From assembly GCA_022376515.1 (NCBI GenBank), contig WTXI01000008.1, positions 868,001 through 932,000 on the forward strand: a stretch of 64,000 nucleotides of DNA, in the 5' to 3' direction. Positions 36,738 to 48,440 of this stretch are shown here, piece by piece. A program made the translations under genes and the position numbers. Numbering within the stretch: position 1 is the first letter of the stretch; each line of letters starts with the position of its first letter. The stretch is from Lactifluus volemus. Lineage: Eukaryota; Basidiomycota; Agaricomycetes; Russulales; Russulaceae. The notes under the pieces are model-generated. The model saw only the letters and a list, made by a program, of their open reading frames with translations, was not told the DNA's origin and searched no databases.

Positions 36738-36836
36738 TGACTCAGGAATCATGACTCAAGTCTTGAGTCAGCGTTCTTGACTCAGGTCTTGAGTCAGACG
36801 CACTGAGTCAGTTCTTGAGTCATCAGAACTGACTCA
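36738..36836. promoter_or_regulatory. Cluster of eight TGA(C/G)TCA sites
   Basis: Four TGACTCA and four TGAGTCA heptamers occur in 99 bp. This is the binding site of Gcn4/AP-1-type bZIP factors. Spacing is 8-20 nt. The cluster lies about 75 bp upstream of a TATA-like box inside the LTR-like sequence, so it is placed like an enhancer. Confidence 0.8.
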
Positions 36837-37017
36837 GGTCCTTAGTCAATGGTCTTGACTTTGCTACTTTACTATGACCTTTGTAGGATAGTTGGCTGGC
36901 CCTCTGTACGCATAAATAGGGCCCTATGGACGAGCTAAAGCCCCAGCTTCAGCTTCGTCCAGAATCACAGTTGTTGTTCACCGATTCGATCCAAGCGTCA
37001 CCTCTTCCTCTCATCTT

Positions 37018-37189
37018 CATCAGGAAAACCCATTTGGCCTTAAACTGTATTAGATGCTCCTTAAAGCTTACTTAAGATGTTGGTAAGTAAATCCTCAACT
37101 TACCAACATTGAGGATCTAATTACCAACATCTTAAGTAAGCTTTAAGGAGCATCTAATATAGTTTAAGGCCAAATGGGTTTTCCTGATG
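37018..37189. mobile_element. Foldback element, 172 bp
   Basis: The sequence starts CATCAGGAAAACCCATTTGG and ends with the reverse complement. The outer 65 bp pair with a single mismatch, and the centre holds a second, smaller pairing set (GTTGGTAAGT, CCTCAACTTACCAAC). It interrupts the LTR-like sequence at 36.56-37.44 kb. There is no coding capacity. It is a hairpin MITE or a local inverted duplication. Confidence 0.8.
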
Positions 37190-37579
37190 TTGTGAATCAC
37201 CCTCTTCGTACCTTGATCCAGGTACTTCGCGCCACGATCAGACATCTGTGAACTTGTTCCATTTCCGTGAAACAAGTCCCCAGACGCCTGAACCCTAATA
37301 CGAACGCGTTGTGAGAAGTAGTCCCCACTTCTCACCCCGCGTCCATCCTAGAACCTTAGTTCAACCTCCCACGAGTGTCCTTGGAAGGCGAGCACCCCTT
37401 GCGCTCCAATCACACTCGCGCCCGCATTGCGGTTGAACTTACAGATTGTTACGGCTCGACTAGGGCCGGGTCCCAACTAGGGTTCTGGTTGTTCTGGTCT
37501 CTCCGAAGACCTGGGCTCAGGGACACTCCAAGTGTCGACGCGCTGAGTCCTGTGGTGTTGTAGCACAACCACCAAGCTT

Positions 37580-38190
37580 CGATGACCCTATTAGGGCGTA
37601 TAGGAGGGTAAGAGAAGAGAGGGAAGAGGAGAGGGGAAGTTCTTGTCTTTCTGGAGAGGAAAACAAGTCGATTTGAGTCAAAGCCGAAGCTGGGGTACAA
37701 GCTACCAGCTGAGGCCTACTTATACAGTTTATGCTAATTGTTCTACCAAACTAGGGTGGACAATAGGCATGAGGTCAAGAACAATAGGGAATGCGAACAA
37801 TAAGGGCTCGGAACAATAACACTGGACGAAACGAGACGAACAATAGGGAGTCAGAACAATAGAATCAGTCAGCACAATAAGAACGATGTGGAAGGGACGT
37901 CATCAGGGTGAGTAAGCGTGTTTAGGAAGCATAAGGTCCAACTTGTCCTGCATTCCGTAACACAGATCGTCCTTTGTCCATCTGCCACCGTCTATCCTCT
38001 TTTGGAACGGTAACTCCGACCATCGCGTGCGCTGGCCCATATTACCCGCCTCACACGATACGAACCCGAGAGTTCGCACAGTCAAGTCTATCCTTCACAG
38101 GAACTTGCCTGCGCATTCTTTAATTGACTACTGAAGCTCACTTCAAGCCACGGTCCCTGTGAACTGTGACAATAATAGGTGTAGGTGTAG
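37580..38190. repeat. LTR-like repeat, second copy
   Basis: This matches 23.85-24.19 kb around AAGCTGGGGTACAAGCTACC and continues into an ACAATA-rich stretch, then ACGTCATCAGGGTGAGTAAG. It leads directly into R4, as at 24.19 kb. The two copies differ a lot outside the core. Confidence 0.5.
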
Positions 38191-39620
38191 GTCAGACACT
38201 GAGCATACATGGGTCCACCCATGCTAAACTTTAAGCAGAAGTAGTAGGGATTGTGGACCATACTACAGATGCCATTAGAGAGGGTTCCCCGGGCTCAATG
38301 ACATGGTAAGTATCCATATTGTTGCTGTTAAAGAGAAGTACTGTACCTCATCTCCTTCCCTGCAGAATCCGGTTTCGCAATACCTATCTAGGAGCAAGGA
38401 ACTCCGAGCCACTTCTCGACCCAAGGGTGTAGCAAAGGCCAGGAGTGCTAAAAAAATCATATCTCATCAGCATCTGTTTACACAGAGTTCATTCAGAGGA
38501 TGACTTGCAAGCATGACCCAGGGCTAGTAGAAATATGGGAAGGAGTGGAGTAAAATGCATGAGCCGAATGTGAAGAATTAGAAGAAAAAATAATTCGAGG
38601 AGAGGGCGGTAGGAGGGGAAGTGTCAACTAGGAATCCGAAAATGTTTATTCGGCTTCAAACATGTGTTTCATTGGCAATGTCCTGTGTGGCTCCAGCTGA
38701 GTGGGAAATTGATTGAACCGTCTCACTTTTTCTGAGAGAGTATCCCACATTTGTCATCAATTGAATATTTATCCGCTACTCTTTGCGCCGGCGGCCACTG
38801 TTGTCTATGATCTGATATAGCAATCTTTGGATGGAGTCCGCTATCTGTGGGGGAAAACACGAACTCATCATTTCCAGACGCATTCTAAGTCTCTGTGGTA
38901 ATGGGCTTAGACATATGACTATGAGGCTGAGAAGTCGCAGTTACGGGTGAATTCCTTCCCAACATGGTCGCCGACGTCAACCCAGGTGCGTCCTCATTGC
39001 GGCGTCGTTCACTATACCAGATTGTATGCTGGAACCCACGCTCTCCACCACTGGCAATGTCATTGACACTGTAATAGGGGCGTGGCCCTCAAATAGACCC
39101 GCATGAGTCCTAGCCAACAGAAAACCACTATCAAAGACTTACCGATGAGGCAGATATCTATCGCATGTGGTGGATGAGAAGCATTTCTTATCGTGTCCTT
39201 GGAAAATGGTTCCCATGCTGTCATGCCATAGCGGGAGGGCGGAGTTGAACTGAGTCCTGTGATCGAGGGGGAGCAAGTGAACAAGCTCAAGAAGCCATTT
39301 TCATAACAAATTTCTCATGTCAGACGGAGTTTTTTATTCACCAGATCGAGACCAACCCCTCAGGAAGTCCCTCCCACGCCATGACTGTAAATTGCAAAGG
39401 AGGCAAAAGTTAGTTAGCATATCATAGGAGGGGGTGGGCACGTCAGGTCACAGGAGGTGTCGAAGTCGATGATAGCCCCGTTTGGCTGCAACGGACTAGC
39501 AGAATAAACATTCAATGGTCACAAAATGTTGGGGGGTACTCCGAGTCGCCTAGCGAAAGTGAGACAGTTCGATCAAACAAGGTTTCCTAGTTGTCTGTTG
39601 GGCGTCATGCGTAGTTAGTT
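38190..39620. repeat. Unit 3: R4 and R5 modules without adaptin
   Basis: R4 lies at 38.19-38.66 and R5 at 39.0-39.6 kb, in the order used by the other units. Instead of a beta-adaptin copy, R5 is followed by the copia relic and then R3. This unit therefore shows what the array looks like without the captured host genes, or after their loss. Confidence 0.65.
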
Positions 39621-39811
39621 AACCGAGACAGTTGGACTCGGAGAAACATGCAATGAGGTTCGACAGTCGGAAAGCGATTAAAAAAATGGTAGCCTGTCCT
39701 ATAACCGATACCGCATTTCTGGCTCTAGCCATAAAAGAGGCAATCACGTGCACGTGCAGCTTCACACGGCTGCTGGCCCTGGCGGCCTGGCCTCAATTGA
39801 ACAAGAGCTAG

Positions 39812-40099
39812 TATATCGCACTCCATGATGTTTCACATGAAGCTATTTTTCTGAGACAGCTACTTGAAGACCTTGGTTTTATCATGTCCGACCCCATTCA
39901 TATCTACTGCAACAACCACGCTGCGCCAATCATTGCCGAGGACCATGTCTTGTGCATCAAACACATTCGCATCAAGTACCACCATATACACGATTTGGTT
40001 GCTTGCAAGGACACATCCGTCGCTCGAGCCCGTTCCAGCGAAAACGTTGTGGATATCATGACAAAACCGTTGGCCCGAAACCTGGGTATCAAAGACTGA
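39812..40099 (+). pseudogene. Ty1/copia RNase H fragment
   Basis: The frame reads YIALHDVSHEAIFLRQLLED, then PIHIYCNNHAAPIIAEDHVL, KHIRIKYHHIHDLV and NVVDIMTKPLARN, ending at a stop. These are the C-terminal RNase H landmarks of copia polyproteins (EA.WLR.LL.DLG, I.CDN..A, KHI.I.YH.I and D..TK.L). The Asp of the CDN motif is Asn here, so it would be inactive. No reverse transcriptase or integrase is present. Other units keep only the two borders of this segment. Confidence 0.85.
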
Positions 40100-40139
40100 C
40101 GCTCAGAGGTAGATGCCAGAGTTCCAGTTAACGAAAGGT

Positions 40140-41110
40140 GTCACGAGGGGGGCTGGACTCAGATCTCAGCTGATTCATGTTGCTATGGCCAGTGAACACT
40201 GCTGGAGGCTATCTATGTACCAAACCAAAGCCAAGTTTGGTTGTGGATGATAACTTGAATGTATATCAAACGTAAGGGCACCACACTCGTGGCCGGCATT
40301 TACCTAGTGTCTGATCAGATCTGGCCCCACGAAGGCGACGCCATAATGCCACATGAATATGAAGGTTCCCAGTCGCACTTGGAGGAACCCCACCAGGTCA
40401 TCCAGCGCATGCTCAATGACCGCGGTGTTATTCCTCACGATCTGACATTGCCACTGCGTTGCCAACAGCCGTGGGTCGAGCCTTGGCCCTCCGTCGCAAT
40501 CATTCTGGGTCAAGAGTTCGCTGCCTCAAAGACCAGATTGCCGAACACGCGCTTGATGGCGACACATGTTCGTCGAGGGCACTTTACGACAAAAGAGTCC
40601 GAGGTGGCCGCCGCTCTGGCAGGAATGTCTTGTGAGACATCTTGTCGCCTAACTCCGGCCCATACCGATATATCACAGTACTGTATACGTATCATACTGT
40701 ATATGCCGTCTGTGATCGATGAACCATGAACCATTCATTGCATACTATCAAGGGATACGTAATGAAGGCTTTTTGGTTGGGTAGTGATGCCCTCGTTGGC
40801 AGCAGTAAGATACTAATTATCGACACTTAGTATGTTCTACTCCTTCTGATGGTTGATGCACTGGTGTACTAGCAACTGTCAATTTTGGAAACCATACCCA
40901 AATTGAGTGTTGGAAAGGAGGCAGCTCGAGAGCGAGCAGCGCGCTGCTGCGCCTGATTCGGAGGAGGGCAGCGTCTCGTGGTTACTAGCTGTAGAGTTAT
41001 CGTCGCCCTAATGACATATGCTCGGCTAGTTGCGATACCATTCTCCTTTCCATGGACAATATTTTGACTATTCGTTTTTCTTAGCTTTACTTTGAATTTC
41101 ACTAGCATGG
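40140..41110 (+). repeat. R3 repeat module, copy 2, with flank
   Basis: This matches 23.09-23.76 kb and, over its full length, 45.42-46.39 kb, including CTCGGCTAGTTGCGATACC near 41.02 kb. The frame with GIYLVSDQIWPHEGDA is open from 40259 for 156 codons in this copy. It directly follows the copia relic, with AGTTAACGAAAG at the join. Confidence 0.65.
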
Positions 41111-41339
41111 ACCTGTTCTCCACACCATCTCATAATCTATTGGATGAGAATCCTATGTCTCAGCCTGAAAGTGAAAAGACTGAGGTGCGGGGGGATAAAA
41201 GGTGGGATGCTACGAAAACTATGAAGATCGGGGTTTGGATCGGGGAACTGAGATAAAAGGAAGATAAAGCATATCATCGAGTATCGGCAGTCACGCGTCA
41301 CGTTGCGTGTGACAACAGCGGCGTTGGTTCGACTTATGC

Positions 41340-42607
41340 CTTGCGAGGCTGCGCTCCCAACAGGTTCAATTATGCTAAGAAGCAGAAATAGCCATTGGAA
41401 GGGTTCCCGGGGTTCAATAACACATATTGTTGTCGTTAAAGAGAGGTACTGCACCTCAGGTTCCCTGCAGAATCCGGTTTCGCAATACCTGTCTAGGAGC
41501 AAGGGGCTCCGAGCCACTTCTCGACCCAAGGGTGTAGCAAAGGCCAGGAGTGCTAAAAAATCATATCTCATCAGCATCTGTTGACACCGAGTTCAGAGGA
41601 TGACTTGCAAGCATGACCCAGGGCTAGTAGAAAAATGGGAAGGAGTGGAGTAAAATGCATGAGCCAGATGTGAAAAACAAAATTCAAGGAGAGGGCGGTA
41701 GGAGGGAAAGCGTCAACACGCTTCAGGAAAATATTGATTCGGTTTTAAATGTGTGCTTTTTCTGAGCTCATTTGTTATCGGTTGAACCTTTATCCGCTAG
41801 CCGGAGTCTTTGCGGCCACGTTGAGTGATTTCCAAATCTCCACGGTAATGTGCTTAGAGACATGATTATGAGGCTGAGTAGTCGCAGTGAATACCAACAC
41901 CTTCCCAACCACGGTCGCCGTCGTCAACCCAGGTGCGTCCTCATTTCGGCGTCACGCCCTTAGAAGTGTTTTCAACCAGATTGTACGCTGGCACCTACCC
42001 CACGCTCTCCACCACTAGCAACGTCATTGGCACTATAACAGGGGCGCGGCCCTCAGATATTTCATTCAGGAAATATAGACCCGCACGAGTCCCAGACAGC
42101 ACGAAGCCGCTATCAAAGGCTTGAGCACCACAGACGGCATCCATTGCACGTGGTGGATGACAAGTATTTCTTCTCGTGTCCTTGGAACAATAGACCATTG
42201 GTTCCCATGCCGTCATGCCGTAGCGGGAGGGCGGAGTTGAATTGAGTCCTGTGATCGAGGGGGAGCGAGTGATCAGGCTCATTAGAAGCCATTATCGCGA
42301 CGATTTTCTCATGTCGGACAGAAATCTTTGTTCATAGATCGAGACCGTATCCCACTTCCGGTCCGGAAGTCCTTCCCACCCCATTGCCGTAAACTGCAAA
42401 GGAGGTAAAAGTTAGTTAGCGTATCGTAGCAGGGGGTGGGCGCGTCAGGTCACGGGAGGTGTCGAAGTCGATAATAACACCGTTTGGCCGCAACAGACTA
42501 GCAGAACAAAGATTCAATGGATGACAAATGTACTCGCTTAGCGAAAGTGAAACAGTTCGATCAAAAAAGGTTTGCTAGTTGTCTGTCGGGCGTCATGCGC
42601 AGTTGGT
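41340..42607. repeat. Unit 4 left part: R4 and R5 modules
   Basis: R4 occupies 41.34-41.76 and R5 41.92-42.60 kb. The R5 copy ends abruptly at about 42607, where it joins exon 9 of beta-adaptin copy C. The hinge exon and the copia scar seen in other units are lost at this junction. Confidence 0.7.
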
Positions 42608-44446
42608 GGCGCCGATCCGTCCGTGGCCAATTAACGCCGCGGCCGGTTTCTGATATACCCTCGCTAAACTCGAACTTTCCCGAATCAATTCGTTGAGTAA
42701 TGCAGGCACAACGGTAGTGCGAGGCAGGGATATCGGTGGTCTATGTACAATAACGGCAGATCATTGAAAGAGAACATGAGAAAGAGTCCCAGATACGGTA
42801 GAACCCGGATCGCTTACCTTCTCTGCTCCCGGATCCGTTGATGGAAGTCGCCAGTATATATCAGCGCGATCTCGAACAGCAGTCCTTCGTCGCCGTGTCG
42901 AGTACACGCTGAACTCAACCCTGAGATACATGTACAGGAAGAGTTTCACGACCGCGGTAAGCGTCTGCAGCTGTACCTATTACATGTGTACGTGGGTCAG
43001 CGATGACGCGTCCAAAAGTGAACGGAGCTCACACAGAATGACTCCTCTGTAAATGTGTCCACGAATATTCGGGCTCATCTAATTCTTCTATATTCGCACA
43101 AAGAGTAGGGATGACGCCTTCGTACGTTGATGGGCATCTACGAAAAATATCCTGAAAATCTGCTATCAGCGGTAAGCTGGGCACGTCAGCGAGGGAGAAA
43201 ACCTTCATGACCACAACAGCCTCCTGCTGCGATAAGGTCCAACAGTACATTGAGACGCGGCTCAGCACCGACCTCTATCTTCACGCAGCTCGACCAATGG
43301 CCCTTATGCTTCGCCCCACGAAACAGGGGTCGACTTCGGAGGCATATCGTTCTCTTTTGGCAAGTGAACCATGATGTCAGCTTTTCCACCTTGAACCATT
43401 TTTCGGATGAGTTGCTTGTTGAAATCTCCACGGCTCATGTTGCGCATGTAAATCATGATTACCTGCAGGCACGTTATGTGCGTACTCATTGGCAACGAGT
43501 ATCGATGAACAACGCACCTTGACGGTGCCGAGAACGACAGGTGCGTCACGTGCTGAAACTGTGGAACCACACGTCCGCCTATATGTTCACTTTCCTTCTC
43601 GTCTTGGGCTTCATACCGGGCCAGAGCAGACAGGATTGCGACGCAACCCTACTCCGAGTACTCGTTCAGCGCGATCAGGAGCTTGTTCAAGATCGTAGGC
43701 GTGATACTGAAAATGGCAGGGTCCGACGATGAAGTGGATGGTTGCGAGGTCGCTGACGTGTGAATATCTGCCAACGCAGAGACGGTGTTCGTGACGACCT
43801 TCAGGGTGCATCAGACGGTGATACGAATACCAGCAAAATACAAGTACCATCGGGCTGCTGTCCGAGATCATATGTGTTGCCAAATTATATGATCTCAAGC
43901 CGGACCCAGTGTTAGAGAATGGCTCCCTGCAGCAACTTCCCCATATGACGGCAGTCTTGCGCACGTAGGGTTTTCGTCGTGTAAGCACTTTTGTAGCGGC
44001 CCGCGAGGTAATCGATAATCTTCTCCACGCGGATACAGCCCATGGCGCGAATAGCCAGCGCGCGGATGAGTGAATTCTGGTCATCGGAATCTTTGACGAA
44101 TGTATTCACGGTGATGACTAGGTCGGGTTGTGTTTTTGCATAGTTGATGAGATAGAGATAGATCAACTCCTTTTGCTCGATGTCTTCGGTTTGCATGTTC
44201 TTCAGAACGTCCGGAAAGAGACCGCTGACATCTTGAAAGAGAGATTTCACAAATATGTTCAACGAATAAAAAACATGTTACGCACCTTTTCCGACGGTCA
44301 TATTAGCGATGACTTGCTTTATAGCTTGTCAGATACTCACTGTTCAGGTCCGTCTGAAGCTCGAGGTTTTCGACTTGTTGATCGTCAACACTGATGGCAT
44401 GAAAAACGCCATATTACTTTGGAGCGGCCCTGGTAAAAATGTTCAT
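42608..44446 (-). pseudogene. Beta-adaptin copy C, hinge and core deleted
   Basis: The copy begins inside exon 9 and keeps parts of exons 8 to 1. Missing pieces include the last exon, about 110 bp of exon 7 near 43.06 kb and the main part of exon 5 near 43.39 kb. Near 43.87-43.94 kb a short segment is inverted, so that codons of the LYDLKP region appear on the opposite strand. The start region, MNIFTRAAPK, is present. Introns remain at the same positions. It keeps the bases missing from exon 8 of copy A. Confidence 0.85.
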
Positions 44447-44969
44447 TACCTCGCTTGCAAGGTCAAATTCGCCTTGTCTTGCAGGAACCAAAGATTACGT
44501 AAAACAAAATTACCTTTCTCAGATTTCCCGGCTTACATTTTCCGACAGGACACTCCTCATTTTGCAATGATCTTTAGATTTATTCTCGGAACCTTTCGAA
44601 TGTTCACTTGGGGACAATCTATGCCACCTCTCAACGTCTTTTATCTTGGACAAATACAAGGAACGATGGAGAGTGAGACTCATATACCGCTTCCCGCCAC
44701 ACTGGTTCAACTGCTACAGATGCGAGGTGAGAGGTGCATTATATGACGGTGGGAAGCGAGTAGAGTAAGATCGCAGGCAAGCAAGGTCGCCGACGACAAC
44801 GTCGGCATTTCCCTAGTGGCAGCAAGGATTGGCACCGCCATTTCAGATCATTACATAATCAAACTTGGCTCGACAGACTGCAAGTGTTATCTCATTGTCT
44901 TTTACAAGACTTTAACATCATAGATTGTACTATCTTTGTATCAACATCAACATCGTCGACATCTCCACT

Positions 44970-45233
44970 CTAGTCATGCGGTTCCTGTGCCTCGCCAATA
45001 ACCCACCTGCTTCACGGAGTTCACCTGTTTCCTGCATCTCATCATTCTGAGTGGCTTTCCCAATGACCTGCGTATCAAGATGTTAGAACTACGAAGCTTG
45101 CGCTTACTTGGTACCCAACATTTTCTGGCTTTCCGATAACCTTGTCCAGGCAGCTAGCCTTACCCATAGGTAGGTCCTCCTGGCCGTCACGGGTAACGTT
45201 TGGAGGAATCGGAGGCAAGCCTGAGGCTGACAT
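44970..45233 (-). pseudogene. Chimeric ORF: DUF6534 exon 1 joined to CsbD exon 2
   Basis: The frame starts MSASGLPPIPPN, the first exon of the DUF6534 gene, and passes without a break into VTRDGQEDLPMGKASCLDKV of the CsbD gene. The join lies at about 45196-45199. CsbD exon 3 follows after an intron, but its tail is altered (frame changes near 45.0 kb). A longer in-frame start exists at 45338. Copy A at 22.8 kb has the same join with one base missing. Expression is unknown. Confidence 0.65.
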
Positions 45234-45419
45234 ATCATGGCGGAGAGAGCGAACTGCGTGGGTCAAAACGTATGTGTACCCAATGAACTGATGAAGGGAT
45301 GACTTGGTGTTTGAGTTCAACTTGAGCTTTTCGGCCATATCACGATTTTATGCCAGTGTGCCTGTCCGCCATTCATCAAACCAAAAAATTGACATGTCAT
45401 GCGATGCCAGTGCTCAAGT

Positions 45420-46390
45420 TAACGAAAGAAGTCACAAGGGTGGCTGGACTCAGATCTCAGCTGATTCATGATGCTATGGACAGTGAACGCTACTAGAGGC
45501 CATCTATGTACTAAACCAGAGCTAAGTTTGGTTGTCGCTGATAACTTGAATGGATAACAAACGTAAGGGCACCACACTCGTCGCCGGCATTTACCTAGTG
45601 TCTGACCAGATCTGGCCCCATGGGGGCGATGCCACAACGCCACATGAATATGAAGGTTCCCAGTCGCACTCGGAGGAACCCCACCAGGTAGGTCATCCAG
45701 CGCATGCTTAATGATCTTCGCCGCGGCGTTATTCCTCATGATCTGACGTTGCCATTGCATTTCCAACAGCCGTGGGTCGAGCCTTGGCCCTCCTTCGCAA
45801 TCATTCTGGGTAGTTCGCTGCCTCGAAGACCAGATTGACAAAGAGATTGCCGAACACGCACATGATGGCGACACATGTTCGTCGAGGGCACTTTACGACA
45901 AAAGAGTCCGAGGCTGCCGCCGCTCCGGCAGGAATGTGTTGTGAGACGTCTTGTTGCCTAATTCTGGCCCATACCGATATATCATAGTACTGTATACGTA
46001 TCATACTGTATATGCCGTCTGTGATCGATGAACCATGAACTATTCATTGCATACTATCAAGGGATACGTAATGAAGGCCTTTTGATTGGATAGCGATGCC
46101 CTCGCTGGCAGTGGCAAGATACTAGTTATTGACACTTAGTATGTTCTACTTCTTCTGTTGGTTGATGCACTGGCATACTAGCAACTGTCAACTTTGGAAG
46201 CCCTATTTCGCTGTACCCAAATTGAGTGCTGCGCTGCCACAGCGTCTCGTTACTAGCCATAGAGTTCTCACTGCCCTAATGATATATGCTCAGCTAGTTG
46301 CGATACCATTCTCCTTTCCATGGATGATACTTTGACTCTTCATTCTTCTTAGCTTTACTTTGAATTTCACCAGCGTGGACCCATTCTCCA
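45420..46390 (+). repeat. R3 repeat module, copy 3, with flank
   Basis: This is the closest relative of copy 2 (40.14-41.11 kb). It keeps the reading GGDATTPHEYEGSQSHSEEP in one frame, but has extra bases near 45.69 and 45.81 kb that shift it. It follows the CsbD copy C and precedes R4, as in unit 1. Confidence 0.65.
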
Positions 46391-46589
46391 CACCATCTCA
46401 TAATCTATTGGATGAGAATCATAAGTATTGTTCTGAAAGTGAAAAGACTGAGGTGCGGGGGAAATAAAAGGTGGGATGCTACGAAAACTATGAAGATCGG
46501 GGCTTGGATCGGGGAACTGAGATAAAAGGAAGATAAAGCACGGTATCAACGGCCCGAGGTATCGGCAGTCACGCGTCACGTTGTGTATT

Positions 46590-48240
46590 AGTTCGATTTA
46601 CGCCCTACGAGGCTGCGCTCCCAACAGGAGCACCCATGCTAAGGAGCAGAAGTAGCCATTGGAGAGGGTTCCAGGGGCTCGATGACACAGTAAATATACT
46701 TATTGTTGTTGTTAAAGAGAAGTATTGCACCTTAGCACTTTCACTCATCCTGCAGAATCCGGTTTCGCAATACCTGTCTTGGAGCAAGGGGCTCCGAGCA
46801 CGGGCCACTCCTCGACCCAAGGGTGCAGCAAAGGCCAGGAGTGCTAAAAAGATTATATCTCATCAGCATCTGTTGACACCGGGTTCAGAGGACAACTTGC
46901 AAGCATGACCCAGGGCTAGTAGAAAAATGGGAAGGAGTGGAGTGAAGTGCATGAGCTGAATTAGAGAAAACAAAATTCGAGGAGAGGGCGGTAGGAGGGA
47001 AGGCTTCAGGAAGATATTTATTCGGCTTTAAATGTGTGCTTTTCTGAGCGAGTACCCGTCATTTGTCATCGATTGAACCTTTATCCGCTAGCCGGAGTCT
47101 TTGCGGTCACTATTGACTACGATCGGATGGCAGTCTTTGGATGGAGTCTAACTAGTAATATCTGTGGGGGCAACACGCACTCATCATTTCCAGACGCATT
47201 CTAAATCTCTGTGGTAATGTGCTTCGAGATATGACTATTGAGGCTGAGTAGTCGCAGTAAGGGTGAATACCAATACCTTCCCAACTTGAACATGGTCGCC
47301 GTCGTCAACCCAGGTGCGTCCTCATTTCGGCGTCATGCCCTTAGAAGTGTCTTCATTCAGTATACCAGATTGTACGCTGGCACCTACCCCACGCTCTCCA
47401 CCACTGGCAACGTCATTGACACTATACCAGGGGCACGGCCCTCAGATGTTTCATTCAGGAAATATAGACCCGCACGAGTCCCAGACAGCACGAAGTCGCT
47501 ATCAAAGACTCGAGCACCACAGACGGCATCCATCGCACGTGGTGGATGACAAGTATCTCTTCTCGTGTTCTTGGAACAATAGGCCCTTGGTTCCCATGCT
47601 GTCATGCCGTAGCGGGAGGGCGGAGTTGAACCGAGTCCTGTGATCGACGGGGAACGAGTGATCAAGCTTATCAGAAGACATTATCGTGACAATCTTCTCA
47701 TGTCAGACAGACATTTTTGTTACCAGATCGAGACAGTATCCCACTTCCGGTCCGGAAGTCCCCCCCCCCCCCCCCCCACCGCATTGCTGCTAAGGAGGCA
47801 AAAGTTAGTTGGCGTATCTTAGGAGGGGGTGGGCACGTCAGGTCTCAGGAGGTGTCGACGTCGATAATAACCCCGTTTGGCCGCAACGGACTGGCAGAAC
47901 AAAGATTCAATGGATGACAAATGTACTCGCTTAGCGAAAGTGAGACGTCTCGATCAAACAAGGTTTCATAGTTGTCTGTCGGGCGTAATGCGTAGTTGGT
48001 GGTCGCCTGAGTCAGTTGGGCCCAGAGAAACATGCGATGGGGTTCGACAGTCGGATAGCGATCCAAAAATGGCAGCCCTGTAACCGAAATCTGGCTCTGG
48101 CCATAAGAGAGGCAATCGCGTGAGTAGCATCACTACGTTCAGAAATTGCAACACGTCCTCTAACCAAATCTGGACCAAAAGAGGCAATCATCACGTGGAC
48201 TAGCAGCTGGCAAGGCTGGCATCAATCAAACAATTGCTAG
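46590..48240. repeat. Unit 5 left part: R4, R5 and copia scar
   Basis: R4 lies at 46.59-47.05, R5 at 47.25-48.05 and the copia-derived scar at 48.22-48.27 kb (GAGCTGGGTATCAAAGCCTG). R4 has its longest open frame here, 46636-46908. The order matches units 2, 3 and 4. Confidence 0.7.
47760..47777 (+). repeat. Poly-C run, 18 nt
   Basis: A homopolymer of 18 C, at a place where the other R5 copies read CTTCCCACCCC or similar. Slippage or a sequencing artefact are equally likely. Confidence 0.9.
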
Positions 48241-48440
48241 AGCTGGGTATCAAAGCCTGACGCTCCGAGGTACGGTACAGTAATATACGAGGGTATAGCT
48301 TTAGGGTGATACCTTGAATCGGCGAACACCATCATTATTTCACATCTTACGGTCCTTTACAACGGACCAACGACAAACCAAGGGACTGACGCAGTCAAAA
48401 TTCGATTTTGCCTGGCTACTAACCTGCAATTCCGTCAATT

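Larger units (their letters stand above)
36560..37443 (+). mobile_element. LTR-like sequence with polypurine tract
   Basis: The sequence starts TGTCACGG just after a purine run and may end near GAACTTACA at 37443. It has a TATA-like CATAAATAGGG at about 36910 and a cluster of bZIP-type sites upstream of it, as expected for an LTR promoter. A 172-bp foldback is inserted downstream of the presumed start of transcription. No second LTR is visible in the window and the end point is a guess, so the family (probably Ty3/gypsy) is not certain. Confidence 0.5.

Noticed and set aside
47760..47777. Poly-C run as a functional element
   Set aside because: A simple homopolymer at a place where other copies have a shorter C-rich stretch; slippage or artefact is enough.
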